From Pseudomonas sp. SCA2728.1_7 (GTDB lineage Bacteria; Pseudomonadota; Gammaproteobacteria; Pseudomonadales; Pseudomonadaceae), in contig NZ_CP073104.1 of NCBI RefSeq assembly GCF_018138145.1, positions 744,001 through 808,000 on the forward strand: a stretch of DNA of 64,000 nucleotides, given 5' to 3'. Shown in pieces: positions 8,640 to 17,820 of this stretch (the first letter of the stretch is position 1; each line of letters starts with the position of its first letter). The notes under the pieces were generated by a model that saw nothing but the letters and a program-made list of their open reading frames with translations, made no database searches and was not told the origin of the DNA. The translations under genes and the position numbers were made by a program.

Positions 8640-9776
8640 ATGAATCAGGTCAAACAACTGTTCACCCGCTACAAAATGCTCGCGCTGGTGTTTGCCGTGG
8701 TGCTGATCTGGCTGTTCTTCAGCTGGCAGACCGAGGGCGGATTCCTGACCCCGCGCAACCTGTCCAATCTGCTGCGGCAAATGTCCATTACCGGGATTCT
8801 TGCCTGCGGCATGGTGCTGGTGATCATCAGCGGCGAGATCGATTTGTCAGTCGGTTCATTGCTCGGCCTGCTCGGTGGTCTCGCGGCGATTCTCGATGTG
8901 GTCTACCACATTCCGCTGCTGGCCAACCTGAGTCTGGTCGCCCTCTGCGGGCTGATGATCGGCCTCGCCAACGGCTACATGACGGCTTATCTGCGCATAC
9001 CCTCCTTCATCGTCGGGCTGGGCGGCATGCTGGCTTTTCGCGGGATTCTGCTGGGGATTACCGGCGGCACGACCATCGCGCCGGTATCGCCGGAGCTGGT
9101 TTACATTGGCCAGGGTTACTTGCCCCACGCGATCGGCACTGGCCTCGGCGTTCTGCTGTTTGCACTGACCGTGTTTCTGACTTGGAAACAACGGCGTAAT
9201 CGCGCCCTGCACGGCCTCGCGGCGCATTCGTTGGTGCGTGATGTCATCCGCGTGTTGGTGATCGGCGCCGTGCTCGCCGGTTTTGTACAGACGCTCAACA
9301 GCTATGACGGCATTCCCGTGCCTGTCTTGTTGCTGCTGGTCTTGCTGGGTGTATTCAGCTATGTGACCAGTCAAACCGTGTTCGGTCGCCGCGTGTATGC
9401 CGTGGGCAGCAACATGGAAGCGACGCGCCTGTCCGGGATCAATGTGCAGGCGGTTAAGCTGTGGATCTTCGGGATCATGGGCGTGATGTGCGCCCTCGCC
9501 GGCGTGGTCAACACTGCACGTTTGGCCGCCGGTTCGCCTTCGGCCGGCAGCATGGGCGAACTCGACGCCATCGCCGCGTGCTTTATCGGCGGCACCTCCA
9601 TGCGCGGCGGTTCCGGCACGGTGTACGGCGCCCTCCTCGGCGCGCTGGTCATCACCAGCCTGGACAACGGTATGTCGATGCTCGACGTCGACAGTTACTG
9701 GCAGATGATCGTCAAGGGCAGCATTCTGGTGTTGGCGGTTTGGGTGGATGTCAGTACGCGGACCGGGCGCCGTTGA
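8640..9776 (+). CDS. xylH: D-xylose ABC transporter, permease
   Basis: This 378-residue integral membrane protein belongs to the BPD_transp_2 (RbsC/XylH) family. Hydrophobic segments run throughout. Family blocks include MSITGILACGMVLVIISGEIDLSVGS (first third), RIPSFIVGLGGML and GRRVYAVGSNMEATRLSGI, followed by the C-terminal IGGTSMRGGSGTVYGALLGAL. It forms the membrane channel for xylose. The ATG immediately follows the xylG stop with no gap, so the two are translationally linked. Confidence 0.96.
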   Translation: MNQVKQLFTRYKMLALVFAVVLIWLFFSWQTEGGFLTPRNLSNLLRQMSITGILACGMVLVIISGEIDLSVGSLLGLLGGLAAILDVVYHIPLLANLSLVALCGLMIGLANGYMTAYLRIPSFIVGLGGMLAFRGILLGITGGTTIAPVSPELVYIGQGYLPHAIGTGLGVLLFALTVFLTWKQRRNRALHGLAAHSLVRDVIRVLVIGAVLAGFVQTLNSYDGIPVPVLLLLVLLGVFSYVTSQTVFGRRVYAVGSNMEATRLSGINVQAVKLWIFGIMGVMCALAGVVNTARLAAGSPSAGSMGELDAIAACFIGGTSMRGGSGTVYGALLGALVITSLDNGMSMLDVDSYWQMIVKGSILVLAVWVDVSTRTGRR

Positions 9777-9786
9777 GCAGAAGGGA

Positions 9787-10710
9787 TCACGCGGCGGGCG
9801 TGGTCACGGCAGCCGGACTGAGAATCTCCACCAGAAAATCGATAAACACATTGATCCGGCTGGACCCACGGTGATTGGGTAAATACAGCGCGTTGATGCA
9901 GGTGCTGGCACTGCCGGGATTGACCTCGTAGTGCTCAAGCAAGCGGGTCAACCGGCCGGCTGCGACGTCGTCGCGCACCAGCCAATCAGCCAGCAGCGTT
10001 ACTCCGCCGCCGCCGATGGCGGCTTCGCGCAGGATGTCGGCGTTGTTGCTTTGCAGGCGCCCGTGGACATTGAGCTGAATGGGCGCGTCTTCATTCTGAA
10101 AGGTCCAGTGCTGGTGTGTGCCGCCGTAATCGAAACGCAGGCATTGGTGCTCAAGCAAATCCCGTGGATGACTGAGCGCCGCGCTACGCGCCAGATACGC
10201 CGGACTGGCCACCACCCAGCGTTCGAACTGCCCTACGCGTTTGCTGACGATGTCTTCACTGACCACCGACGATCCGAGCCGCACGGAAACATCGATCTGC
10301 TCGCTGAGCAGGTCGCTGACCTGATCGCTCAGCGACAGACTGATCTCCAGACCCGGATGCCGCTCAAGCAAGCGGCCCAGGTGCGGCGCGATCAGGCGTC
10401 GCCCGAACTCCACCGGCACGCTGATGCGCAGACGGCCCTGCGCCTCGGCGCCACGATCGGCGACGACAGCATCGGCTTCGTCGATCGCGTCGAGAATCGC
10501 CACGGCTTTTTCGAAATAGGTCTGGCCGGCAACGGTCACGCTGGTGTTGCGCGTGGTGCGATTGAGCAGGCTCGCGCCCAGCTCGTGTTCCAGCCCTGCC
10601 ACTTGCCGTGTCACTGACGACGTTGATATCCCGAGTTTGCGCGCTGCCGAGGAATAGCCCCCGCAGCGCACGGTTTCTACAAACATCTTCAGTGCCAGCA
10701 ACTTGTCCAT
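9787..10710 (-). CDS. LysR-family transcriptional regulator
   Basis: This 307-residue LTTR begins MDKLLALKMFVETVRCGGYS, with a winged HTH over residues 1-60 (SAARKLGISTSSVTRQVAGLE). A LysR substrate-binding domain of the CrgA/YafC type follows. I chose the ATG at 10710 because it places the HTH at the N terminus as in the family; a longer frame only adds non-conserved residues. It lies 94 bp downstream of the MFS gene on the same strand and may regulate it or the divergent Mo-hydroxylase operon. It converges with xylH. Confidence 0.88.
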   Translation of the reverse strand: MDKLLALKMFVETVRCGGYSSAARKLGISTSSVTRQVAGLEHELGASLLNRTTRNTSVTVAGQTYFEKAVAILDAIDEADAVVADRGAEAQGRLRISVPVEFGRRLIAPHLGRLLERHPGLEISLSLSDQVSDLLSEQIDVSVRLGSSVVSEDIVSKRVGQFERWVVASPAYLARSAALSHPRDLLEHQCLRFDYGGTHQHWTFQNEDAPIQLNVHGRLQSNNADILREAAIGGGGVTLLADWLVRDDVAAGRLTRLLEHYEVNPGSASTCINALYLPNHRGSSRINVFIDFLVEILSPAAVTTPAA

Positions 10711-10804
10711 AAGCGGGGTCCGGTCGAAAGGGAACGCGGATGATTGTGCATCACTGTTCCCCCGACGTCTTGTACCGCCGTGCTTGCCGGCACCTGCTGG
10801 ATGT

Positions 10805-12004
10805 TCAGACATCGGCCTTGCGGCTCAGGAACAATCCGAGCGCCAGCGCTGGCAGTAGCGCCACCGCGACGGCGGACAGGTTCCAGCCGAAGTGCTCGTA
10901 CAGCGGACTGGCGACCAGCGAACCCACGGCGCCGCCGACGAAAATGCTGGTCATGTACACCGCATTCAGGCGCGCACGGCTGTGGGGATCGAGGGCGTAC
11001 ACCTCACGCTGGCCGAGCACCATGTTCAATTGCACGGCGAAATCCAGCAGCACCGCGCACACCACCAGCCAGACATAGCCACTGCCCGGGAGTGCGGCGA
11101 TCAACAGCGAAACCGGCGCTAGCAACAGTGCGACCAGCGTGCCGCGACGACCATGCCCGGCATCGGCCAGACGCCCGGCAATTGGCGCTGCAATGGCACC
11201 CACCGCACCGACCAGTGCAAAGATCGCGACTTGCGTCTGAGTAAAGCCGTGGTGACGCATCAGTTCAATCGGCGCGAGGGTCCAGAACAGGCTGAAACTG
11301 GCAAACAGCAAACCCTGATACAGCGAGCGCTGACGCAACAGCGGATAGCGCCGGGCCAAGGCAAACACCGAGCCGATCAGCGCGGCATACGTGGCTTTAT
11401 GCGTCGGCAGCCGACGCGGCAGTGCTACAGCGGTAATCAGAGCGATGACGGCCATCAGGGCTGCTGCGCTGTAAAACACCCCGCGCCAGCCGAACACTTC
11501 AACCAGCAGGCTCGACAGTGGCCGCGACAACAGAATCCCCAACAGCAGACCGCTCATGATATTGCCGACGACGCGGCCACGACTGGCCTCGGGCGCCAGG
11601 TGCGCCGCCAGCGGCACGAGGATCTGCACGGCCACCGACGTCAAACCGATGAGCAAAGACAACAGCAGGAACATCGACGGCGAATGGGTCAGCCCGGCGC
11701 ACAGCAATGTGACGCTCGCCGCCAGAGTGAAGCCGACCACCAGCCGGCGGTTTTCCATCAGATCGGCCAGCGGCACCAGCAGCAACAGGCCCAGCGCGTA
11801 ACCGAACTGCGTCAGCGAAACAATCAGGCTGGCATTGGCGCTGGACAGACCGATCTGCGGTGCAATCAGTTCGACGATCGGTTGTGCGTAATAAAGATTG
11901 GCCACGACCGCGCCACAGCAGAATGCCAGGAACGCGACCATCAGGCCGGAAAGTGAAGTTGGCTGTTCGGCATTCGCCGCAACGGCCGGATTGCCCGTAA
12001 GCAT
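10805..12004 (-). CDS. MFS transporter
   Basis: This 399-residue major facilitator has about 12 hydrophobic segments. The opening MVAFLAFCCGAVVANLYYAQPI resembles the YgaY/NreB-like drug and solute exporter group. The loop 2-3 motif is PLADLMENRRLV, near the consensus GxxaDrxGRR. The C-terminal half ends with ALGLFLSRKADV. Substrate unknown; an efflux role for an aromatic or aldehyde is possible given the divergent oxidoreductase operon. It is the first gene of a probable two-gene unit with the LysR gene. Confidence 0.85.
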   Translation of the reverse strand: MLTGNPAVAANAEQPTSLSGLMVAFLAFCCGAVVANLYYAQPIVELIAPQIGLSSANASLIVSLTQFGYALGLLLLVPLADLMENRRLVVGFTLAASVTLLCAGLTHSPSMFLLLSLLIGLTSVAVQILVPLAAHLAPEASRGRVVGNIMSGLLLGILLSRPLSSLLVEVFGWRGVFYSAAALMAVIALITAVALPRRLPTHKATYAALIGSVFALARRYPLLRQRSLYQGLLFASFSLFWTLAPIELMRHHGFTQTQVAIFALVGAVGAIAAPIAGRLADAGHGRRGTLVALLLAPVSLLIAALPGSGYVWLVVCAVLLDFAVQLNMVLGQREVYALDPHSRARLNAVYMTSIFVGGAVGSLVASPLYEHFGWNLSAVAVALLPALALGLFLSRKADV

Positions 12005-12246
12005 GATGACACCTCATTGAGTTCAGGAAAGTGCTGCCAAGGCTACGGCCCTGTGGCGATCCACAGAATCCACGCGGCGGGCAACGCACTGATGCGTCCG
12101 GCGCAACGGCGCAGGCGTTGCTTCTCGCGCAACGCGCTATTGCGTGCGCCGCTGATTCTCCCGCGCAGACGGTTTCTCTACGCTTTGGCCCCTGGCGCCG
12201 TCGTCCCCATCGGCGCCCTTCCCCGGCTGTTACAAGGAGCGTTGTC
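12005..12246 (+). promoter_or_regulatory. divergent promoter region, MFS / Mo-hydroxylase operon
   Basis: This is a 242-bp intergenic region between divergent genes. It holds a perfect 6-bp inverted repeat CTGTGG-CGAT-CCACAG (12051-12066). It also has quasi-palindromic GCGCAACGCGCTATTGCGTGC sequence around 12128-12148. Both are candidate regulator sites; no clear -10/-35 pair stands out. Confidence 0.35.
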
Positions 12247-12303
12247 ATGACCCGTATCCGATCCGTTCTGCCATTGCCTGCCGCGTTTTTCTCCGTCCCA
12301 TGA
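12247..12303 (+). CDS. 18-residue leader ORF coupled to cytochrome c gene
   Basis: A strong ribosome site (ACAAGGAG, about 12233-12240) sits 6-7 bases before an ATG at 12247. The frame encodes MTRIRSVLPLPAAFFSVP and stops at TGA 12301-12303, overlapping the cytochrome c ATG at 12300 (ATGA). The cytochrome gene has no Shine-Dalgarno of its own at the right distance. Its translation therefore probably depends on termination-reinitiation from this leader. I do not recognise the peptide. Confidence 0.5.
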   Translation: MTRIRSVLPLPAAFFSVP

Positions 12304-13580
12304 ACAGCTCATTTCTGAAGTCCAGAACGCTATGGATCAGCGTGGCCGTCGTCGCCGTGCTCGGCCTGATCGGCGCCGTTTGGTTGATGTGGCGCCCGGC
12401 AATTACACCGATCGAGCGCCCGACGATGTTCGATACTGCGCAGTTGCAACGCGGGGCGCGGGTGGTCGAAGCCGGCGATTGCGCGGTCTGCCATACCCGC
12501 CCCGGTAGCGAATATCTGGCCGGCGGACTGCCGCTGGTAACGCCGTTCGGCACGCTGTACAGCACCAACATCACCCCGGACGTAGAAACCGGTATCGGCC
12601 AATGGTCGCTGCCGGCCTTCGAGCGGGCTATGCGTCAAGGCATTGCTCGCGATGGTCACTTTCTTTATCCGGCGTTCCCCTACGTGCACTACCGGCGCAT
12701 GAGCGCAGCAGACATAGCCGACGCCTACGCCTACTTGATGAGCGGCCCCGCCGTGTACGCGCCGGCTGAGCAGAACCAGATGAATTTCCCGATGAACATT
12801 CGCCCGCTGGTGTCGTTCTGGAACCTGCTGTTCCTGCACGGTGAGCCGCTGACGCCGCTGGCACAGCGCAGCGAGGCGTGGAATCGCGGGCGTTATCTGG
12901 TCGACGGCCCGGGGCACTGCGCCGGCTGCCATTCGCCGCTGAACCTGATCGGCGCGGAAAAATCCTCGGAGTATCTACAGGGCGGCAGCGTCGATGGCTG
13001 GCAAGCGCCCGCGCTGGTCGGCATGGGCCAGCGCGGCAACCCGTGGCGTCGTGAGCAACTGGTGGGCTATCTGCGCGCCAAGATCGTCGATGGCCACGGC
13101 ACACCCGCCGGGCCGATGCGGCCGGTCAGCTTGAGTCTGGCGCGCTTGCCGGCCAGTGAAGCCGAGGCGATTGCCGAATACCTGCTCAGTCTGGAAAACC
13201 CGCCTTCGGTGACAGAGACGACGGCGAAGACGCCTGCCAGTGAACCGGCAGACCACGCGACCGGCGCCCTGCTCTTCAGCAGCGCCTGCGCCGGCTGCCA
13301 TGGCCCGGCGGCACCGATGCGCACCATCGATGGTCGCCCGGCGCTGCAAAACACCTCGGCGCTGCAAGCGGCCAGTTCGCGCAATTTCCTCAAAACCGTG
13401 CTTGAAGGGCTGCCCGCCACACCCGGATCGCCCGGCCCGGTAATGCCGGCATTCGCCGCCAGCCTGGACAACGCGCAACTCGGCGCACTGGCCGCGTATC
13501 TGCGTCAGCAAGCCAGCCCCGATCAGCCGTGGGCCGACCTCTCCTCCACTATTGAAGCGTTACGTCAGGAGACGAAATGA
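12300..13580 (+). CDS. tri-haem cytochrome c subunit of Mo-hydroxylase
   Basis: This 426-residue membrane-anchored cytochrome has an N-terminal hydrophobic anchor (residues 11-31) and three CxxCH haem sites: CAVCH near residue 61, CAGCH near 204 and CAGCH near 331. The layout is that of the cytochrome subunit of alcohol, gluconate and isoquinoline-type dehydrogenases. It carries electrons from the molybdenum enzyme to the respiratory chain on the periplasmic side. Its stop overlaps the ATG of the 2Fe-2S subunit gene by four bases, so the three genes form one operon. Confidence 0.92.
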   Translation: MNSSFLKSRTLWISVAVVAVLGLIGAVWLMWRPAITPIERPTMFDTAQLQRGARVVEAGDCAVCHTRPGSEYLAGGLPLVTPFGTLYSTNITPDVETGIGQWSLPAFERAMRQGIARDGHFLYPAFPYVHYRRMSAADIADAYAYLMSGPAVYAPAEQNQMNFPMNIRPLVSFWNLLFLHGEPLTPLAQRSEAWNRGRYLVDGPGHCAGCHSPLNLIGAEKSSEYLQGGSVDGWQAPALVGMGQRGNPWRREQLVGYLRAKIVDGHGTPAGPMRPVSLSLARLPASEAEAIAEYLLSLENPPSVTETTAKTPASEPADHATGALLFSSACAGCHGPAAPMRTIDGRPALQNTSALQAASSRNFLKTVLEGLPATPGSPGPVMPAFAASLDNAQLGALAAYLRQQASPDQPWADLSSTIEALRQETK

Positions 13581-14050
13581 GCCAGATCACCCTCAACGTC
13601 AACGGAGCCGCGCAACCGCTTGAGCTGGAGCCGGACGTGCCGCTGCTGTATGCGCTGCGCAATCACTTGAACCTCAACGGCGCCAAATACGGCTGCGGTC
13701 TCGGTCAATGCGGCGCCTGCACGGTGATCGTCGATGATCAACCGGTGTTTGCCTGCCTGACGCCCTGCGCCGGTCTCGAAGGCAAAAAAATCCGCACCGT
13801 GGAAAGCCTCGGCAGTGCGGAAAAACCTGGCCCTCTGCAAGCCGCATTCATCGAGAAACAGGCCGCGCAATGCGGCTACTGCATTGCCGGCATGCTGATG
13901 CGCGCGCAGGCGTTGCTTGAGCGCAATCGCCACCCGGATGAGGCGACCATTCGCGAGCACATGGCCGGCAACCTGTGCCGCTGCGGAACGCACTTGCGAA
14001 TCATCGAGGCGATCAAACAGGTGGCCGGGCACAACGGGAGCCTGACATGA
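13577..14050 (+). CDS. 2Fe-2S subunit of xanthine dehydrogenase-family enzyme (IorA-like)
   Basis: This 157-residue protein has the two expected cluster-binding halves. The plant-type ferredoxin part carries CGCGLGQCGACTV (about residues 38-50) with a further Cys in PVFAC. The helical C-terminal part carries QCGYCIAGM and GNLCRCGTH. It passes electrons from the molybdopterin site to the cytochrome. Length and motifs match IorA and the small subunits of aldehyde or N-heterocycle dehydrogenases. ATGA overlaps join it to the genes on both sides. Confidence 0.95.
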   Translation: MSQITLNVNGAAQPLELEPDVPLLYALRNHLNLNGAKYGCGLGQCGACTVIVDDQPVFACLTPCAGLEGKKIRTVESLGSAEKPGPLQAAFIEKQAAQCGYCIAGMLMRAQALLERNRHPDEATIREHMAGNLCRCGTHLRIIEAIKQVAGHNGSLT

Positions 14051-16281
14051 GTGAGTCGAATGAATTGAATCCGAGCCGACGCGCCTTCCTGCGCGGTGGT
14101 GCGTTGCTGATGGCGTTCACCCTGCTGCCGGTCGCGCGGCGTGTGTTAGCGGATACGGAAGTCGATACGCTCGGCACCGTGGTCCTTGCCCCCGACCTGC
14201 CCGGAAGCCTGCGCACCAATCCGTTTCTCGACGCTTGGATCCGCATAGGCGCCGACGGCATTACCGTCTACACCGGCAAGGTCGAATTGGGCACCGGGGT
14301 GAAAACCGCGCTGCTGCAAATCGCCGCCGAGCGTTTGCAGGTGCCGACTGCTTCCATCAACCTGCTCACCGCCGACACCGCGCTGACACCCAACGAAGGC
14401 TACACCGCCGGCAGCCACAGCATTTTCGACAGCGGTACCGCGTTGTATAACGCCGCCGCGCAGGTGCGCGAAATGCTCGTTGAAGCCGCCGCGCGCAGTT
14501 GGCAGCTTGATGCGGCGCTCCTCAGCACCCGCGACGGTGTGATCGAAGGCCCGGCCGCTCAGCGGATGAGTTACGCCGAGGCGGTCAAGCATGTCGATGT
14601 GCATCAATATGCCAAGGCTCAGTCACCGGCGATGGCCGCCGCTGATTTCAAACTGATCGGCCATTCGTTGCCGCGCCTCGACATCCCGGCGAAGGTCAGC
14701 GGTGGCGCAGCATTCGTCCAGGACATGCGCCTGCCGGGCATGCTGCATGCGCGGGTGATCCGCCCGCCTCGTCCCGGCTGCACGCTGCAAGCATTCGATG
14801 CGGCGTCCATTGAGGCGTTGGCTGGCGTGGTCAAGGTGATCCGCGACGGCAACTATCTGGCGGTGGTCGCCGGTGATGAGTGGCAAGCGATCAAAGCCAT
14901 GCGCAAGGCCAGCGAGGTGACGCAATGGAGCGGCGGTGAGGCGATTCCCGAGGCGGCCGAGATTCATGGTCTGCTCAAACGCCTGCCCTCACGGCGCTAT
15001 CCGATCAGTAATAGCGGCACGCCGAGCGGCGCGGCGGACACGCGTTTTCAGGCGCGGGTCACCAAGCAATATCTGATGCATGGCTCGATCGGTCCGTCCT
15101 GCGCAGTGGCCTGGTTCAAGGACGGCGTTCTCACCGTATGGACCCACACCCAAGGTGTTTACCCGCTGCGCGTCGGCATTGCCGAAATGCTCGGTCTGCC
15201 ACCTGAGCGGGTACGCTGTATTCATACCGAAGGCTCAGGGTGTTACGGGCACAACGGCGCCGATGATGCTGCCGCCGATGCAGCATTGATTGCCCTGCGC
15301 GTGCCCGGTACGCCGGTGCGCGTGCAATGGATGCGCGAACAGGAAAATCTTTGGGAGCCGTATAGCTCGGCGATGGTCACTGAAGTCGACGCTGGCCTTA
15401 GCCACGGCCGCCTGCAGGATTGGGCCTACGAACTCTGGACCACGCCGCACAACGAACGCATCGTCAACGCCGGGCGCCTGTTGCCGGCACGCTTGCTCGC
15501 GCGGCCCTTCGCCTCGGCGCCCTCCGTGCCGATCGCCCAGCCCGAAGGCGATGGTGATCGCAACGCGGTGCCGCTGTACGAGTTGAACTCGACGCGCATC
15601 AACATGACCTTCGTCACCGAAATGCCCTTTCGTACCTCGGCCATGCGCTCACTGGGTGCGCACATCAACATCTTCGCCATCGAGGCGAGTATCGATGAGC
15701 TGGCGATCAGGGCCGGCATCGACGCAGTCGCCTTGCGTCTGTCCCACCTCAGCGACCCGCGTGCTCGCGCGGTGGTAGAACGTGTGCGTGATGAGATCGG
15801 TTGGCCGCAAAAAAGCAGCGAGCCCGGCGCCGGTATCGGTTTCGCCTTTGCTCGCTATAAAAATATCATGGGTTACTGCGCCATCGCCGTGAAGCTGCGC
15901 GTGCATCCGCAGACCGGTGAGATTCGCATCGATCACGTGGTGACGGCGGTTGACGTTGGCCAGATCGTCAGCCCCGACGGCCTGCGCAATCAGGTCGAGG
16001 GCGGCATTGTGCAGTCCGCGAGCTGGACCCTGTACGAAAAAGTCGCCTACGACGCGGGGGGCATTCGCAGCTACGACTGGAGCGGTTATCCGATTCTGCG
16101 TTTCACGCAACTGCCGAAAAAAGTCGACGTGCACTTGCTCGACCAACCGGGAGAACCGTTCCTCGGTGCTGCTGAAATCGTCCAGGGGCCGATGGCCGCC
16201 GCCCTTGGTAACGCCGTGGCCAACGCCACCGGCCGTCGCTGGCTGAACCTGCCGCTGACGCGCTCAAACCAACCCGCCTGA
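14047..16281 (+). CDS. molybdopterin-binding subunit, isoquinoline/aldehyde oxidoreductase (IorB-like), Tat-exported
   Basis: This 744-residue molybdenum hydroxylase large subunit begins at the ATG at 14047, which overlaps the previous stop. It starts with a twin-arginine signal (SRRAFLRGG, residues 11-19) and a hydrophobic stretch, so the complex is exported folded. Two aldehyde oxidase/xanthine dehydrogenase Mo-binding halves follow: TVYTGKVELGTGVKTALLQI near 75-95, and RIDHVVTAVDVGQIVSP with GAAEIVQGPMAAALGNA at the end. The substrate could be an aldehyde or an N-heteroaromatic. No XdhC-type maturation gene is adjacent. Confidence 0.92.
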   Translation: MSESNELNPSRRAFLRGGALLMAFTLLPVARRVLADTEVDTLGTVVLAPDLPGSLRTNPFLDAWIRIGADGITVYTGKVELGTGVKTALLQIAAERLQVPTASINLLTADTALTPNEGYTAGSHSIFDSGTALYNAAAQVREMLVEAAARSWQLDAALLSTRDGVIEGPAAQRMSYAEAVKHVDVHQYAKAQSPAMAAADFKLIGHSLPRLDIPAKVSGGAAFVQDMRLPGMLHARVIRPPRPGCTLQAFDAASIEALAGVVKVIRDGNYLAVVAGDEWQAIKAMRKASEVTQWSGGEAIPEAAEIHGLLKRLPSRRYPISNSGTPSGAADTRFQARVTKQYLMHGSIGPSCAVAWFKDGVLTVWTHTQGVYPLRVGIAEMLGLPPERVRCIHTEGSGCYGHNGADDAAADAALIALRVPGTPVRVQWMREQENLWEPYSSAMVTEVDAGLSHGRLQDWAYELWTTPHNERIVNAGRLLPARLLARPFASAPSVPIAQPEGDGDRNAVPLYELNSTRINMTFVTEMPFRTSAMRSLGAHINIFAIEASIDELAIRAGIDAVALRLSHLSDPRARAVVERVRDEIGWPQKSSEPGAGIGFAFARYKNIMGYCAIAVKLRVHPQTGEIRIDHVVTAVDVGQIVSPDGLRNQVEGGIVQSASWTLYEKVAYDAGGIRSYDWSGYPILRFTQLPKKVDVHLLDQPGEPFLGAAEIVQGPMAAALGNAVANATGRRWLNLPLTRSNQPA

Positions 16282-16287
16282 GCCACA

Positions 16288-16314
16288 CCCGTGTTCATCG
16301 CTGATGAGCACGGG
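16288..16314 (+). terminator. hairpin after Mo-hydroxylase operon
   Basis: CCCGTGTTCATC pairs with GATGAGCACGGG around a 3-base loop, giving 12 pairs with one G-U. It begins 7 bases after the operon's last stop. No strong T-run follows. Confidence 0.55.
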
Positions 16315-16451
16315 CGCCGTTGCGTTGTGCGCAAAACAGCGTAGCGCCGGTTACCGATTATCACCCCCACAACACCCGGTTAAGTTAGCGGCACTGGTTC
16401 GCGGCGCCGCTGCCGCGCTTTAATTCCTTCAATTGAAATCTGGAGCTACCC

Positions 16452-17564
16452 ATGACTCGTCGTCTGTTCCAACCCCTCGCACTCGGTCCTTACACCCTTG
16501 CCCATCGCGTGGCGATGGCGCCGTTAACGCGCTCACGCGCCGGCCAACCGGGCGATGTGCCAACACCGATGAACGCCGAGTACTACCGCCAACGGGCCAG
16601 TGCCGCGCTGATCATCACCGAGGCCACACAAATCTCCCGGCAGGCTCAGGGTTACGCCTGGACGCCGGGCATCTACAGCCCCGAGCAGGTCAGGGCGTGG
16701 CGTGACGTCAGCGCGGCGGTGCATGAGGCCGGCGGGTTGATCTTCATGCAACTGTGGCACGTCGGCCGGGTGTCCCACCCCAGCTTTCAACCCGATGCCG
16801 GCCTGCCCGTTGCGCCCAGCGCACTGCCCGTGCCTGGCAAGACGTTTATCGTCGATGAAAACGGTAACGGCGTCTGGGGAGACGTGCCGGTGCCGCGTGC
16901 GCTGGAAACCGCGGAAATCGCCGGCATCGTCGAGGACTACCGCGTGGCCGCGCGCAACGCATTGCAGGCGGGCATGGACGGTGTAGAGATTCATGCTGGC
17001 AACGGTTACCTGCTCGACCAGTTTCTTAACAGCAACAGCAACCAGCGTGACGACGCCTATGGCGGCAGTGTGGCGAACCGCGCGCGGTTTCTGCTGGAAG
17101 TGGTCGCAGCCGTCGCCGAGGAAGTCGGCGCCGAGCGCGTCGGCGTGCGCCTGACGCCGATGGGGCGCTTCATGGGCATGGGCGATGACACCCCGGAGGC
17201 GACCTTCGGCCACTTGGTCGAGGCGCTCAACCAATGGAACCTGGCCTATCTGCACCTGGTCGAGCCGGCGATGGTCGGCACAGTCAAAGACGAGAACTTC
17301 GACCCGCGCTGGGACGCGATCATTGCCCAGTTGCGCAAGACGTGGAACGGCGTGCTGATCCTGGCGGGCGGCTACGATGCGCAATCTGCCGAACAGGCGC
17401 TGATTGCCGATCGTGCCGACATCATCGCGTTTGGCCGGCCGTTCCTGGCCAACCCTGACTTGCCGCGTAGGCTGCACGATGGTCTGACACTCAACGTGCC
17501 AGACCCAGGCAGCTTTTTCGGTGGGGATCAGCGTGGCTACATCGATTATCCATTTCACGCCTGA
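16452..17564 (+). CDS. alkene reductase, old yellow enzyme family (NemA/XenB-like)
   Basis: This is a 370-residue FMN-dependent TIM-barrel ene-reductase. Family blocks are FQPLALGPYTLAHRVAMAPLTRSRA at the start, FMQLWHVGR (about 95-103) and the substrate-binding motif VEIHAGNGYLLDQFL, with the HAGN form instead of the common HGAHGYL or HxxN. NQRDDAYGGSVANRARF and GRPFLANPDLPRRL follow. It reduces electron-poor alkenes or nitro compounds with NAD(P)H. TGGAG precedes the ATG. It is monocistronic: a hairpin follows and the next gene has its own operator. Confidence 0.95.
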   Translation: MTRRLFQPLALGPYTLAHRVAMAPLTRSRAGQPGDVPTPMNAEYYRQRASAALIITEATQISRQAQGYAWTPGIYSPEQVRAWRDVSAAVHEAGGLIFMQLWHVGRVSHPSFQPDAGLPVAPSALPVPGKTFIVDENGNGVWGDVPVPRALETAEIAGIVEDYRVAARNALQAGMDGVEIHAGNGYLLDQFLNSNSNQRDDAYGGSVANRARFLLEVVAAVAEEVGAERVGVRLTPMGRFMGMGDDTPEATFGHLVEALNQWNLAYLHLVEPAMVGTVKDENFDPRWDAIIAQLRKTWNGVLILAGGYDAQSAEQALIADRADIIAFGRPFLANPDLPRRLHDGLTLNVPDPGSFFGGDQRGYIDYPFHA

Positions 17565-17610
17565 GCAGAAGCAGACCGCCCGCATCTCATGAATGTGTAA
17601 ATCCATGGAA

Positions 17611-17632
17611 GCAGGGGCCGATGCGCCCCTGC
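17611..17632 (+). terminator. hairpin after alkene reductase gene
   Basis: GCAGGGGC pairs perfectly with GCCCCTGC around a 6-base loop, 46 bases after the stop. No T-run follows, so it may be a Rho-assisted or mRNA-protecting hairpin. Confidence 0.4.
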
Positions 17633-17758
17633 CCTAGCAAGTCATACGATCTCTGCGCTTAATCAAATAAGTAAAAATCCACCATAACGCTGAACTTATG
17701 CGTAGCTGTGCGTTTTCAGGTCTATTGCCCGGCGTCGCCGAATGCGATAAAACGATCT

Positions 17759-17773
17759 GGTTGTACGACAACC
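17759..17773 (+). promoter_or_regulatory. GntR-type operator-like palindrome
   Basis: GGTTGT-ACG-ACAACC is a perfect 15-bp dyad containing TTGT-N3-ACAA, the style of FadR/GntR-subfamily operators. It sits 47 bp before the ATG at 17821. This argues that the longer open frame starting at 17698 is not the real start. No GntR gene is adjacent. Confidence 0.5.
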
Positions 17774-17820
17774 TAATAAAAACCAAGTCGTTCGAACGGC
17801 TAAAAATCCTGAGATCTGCC

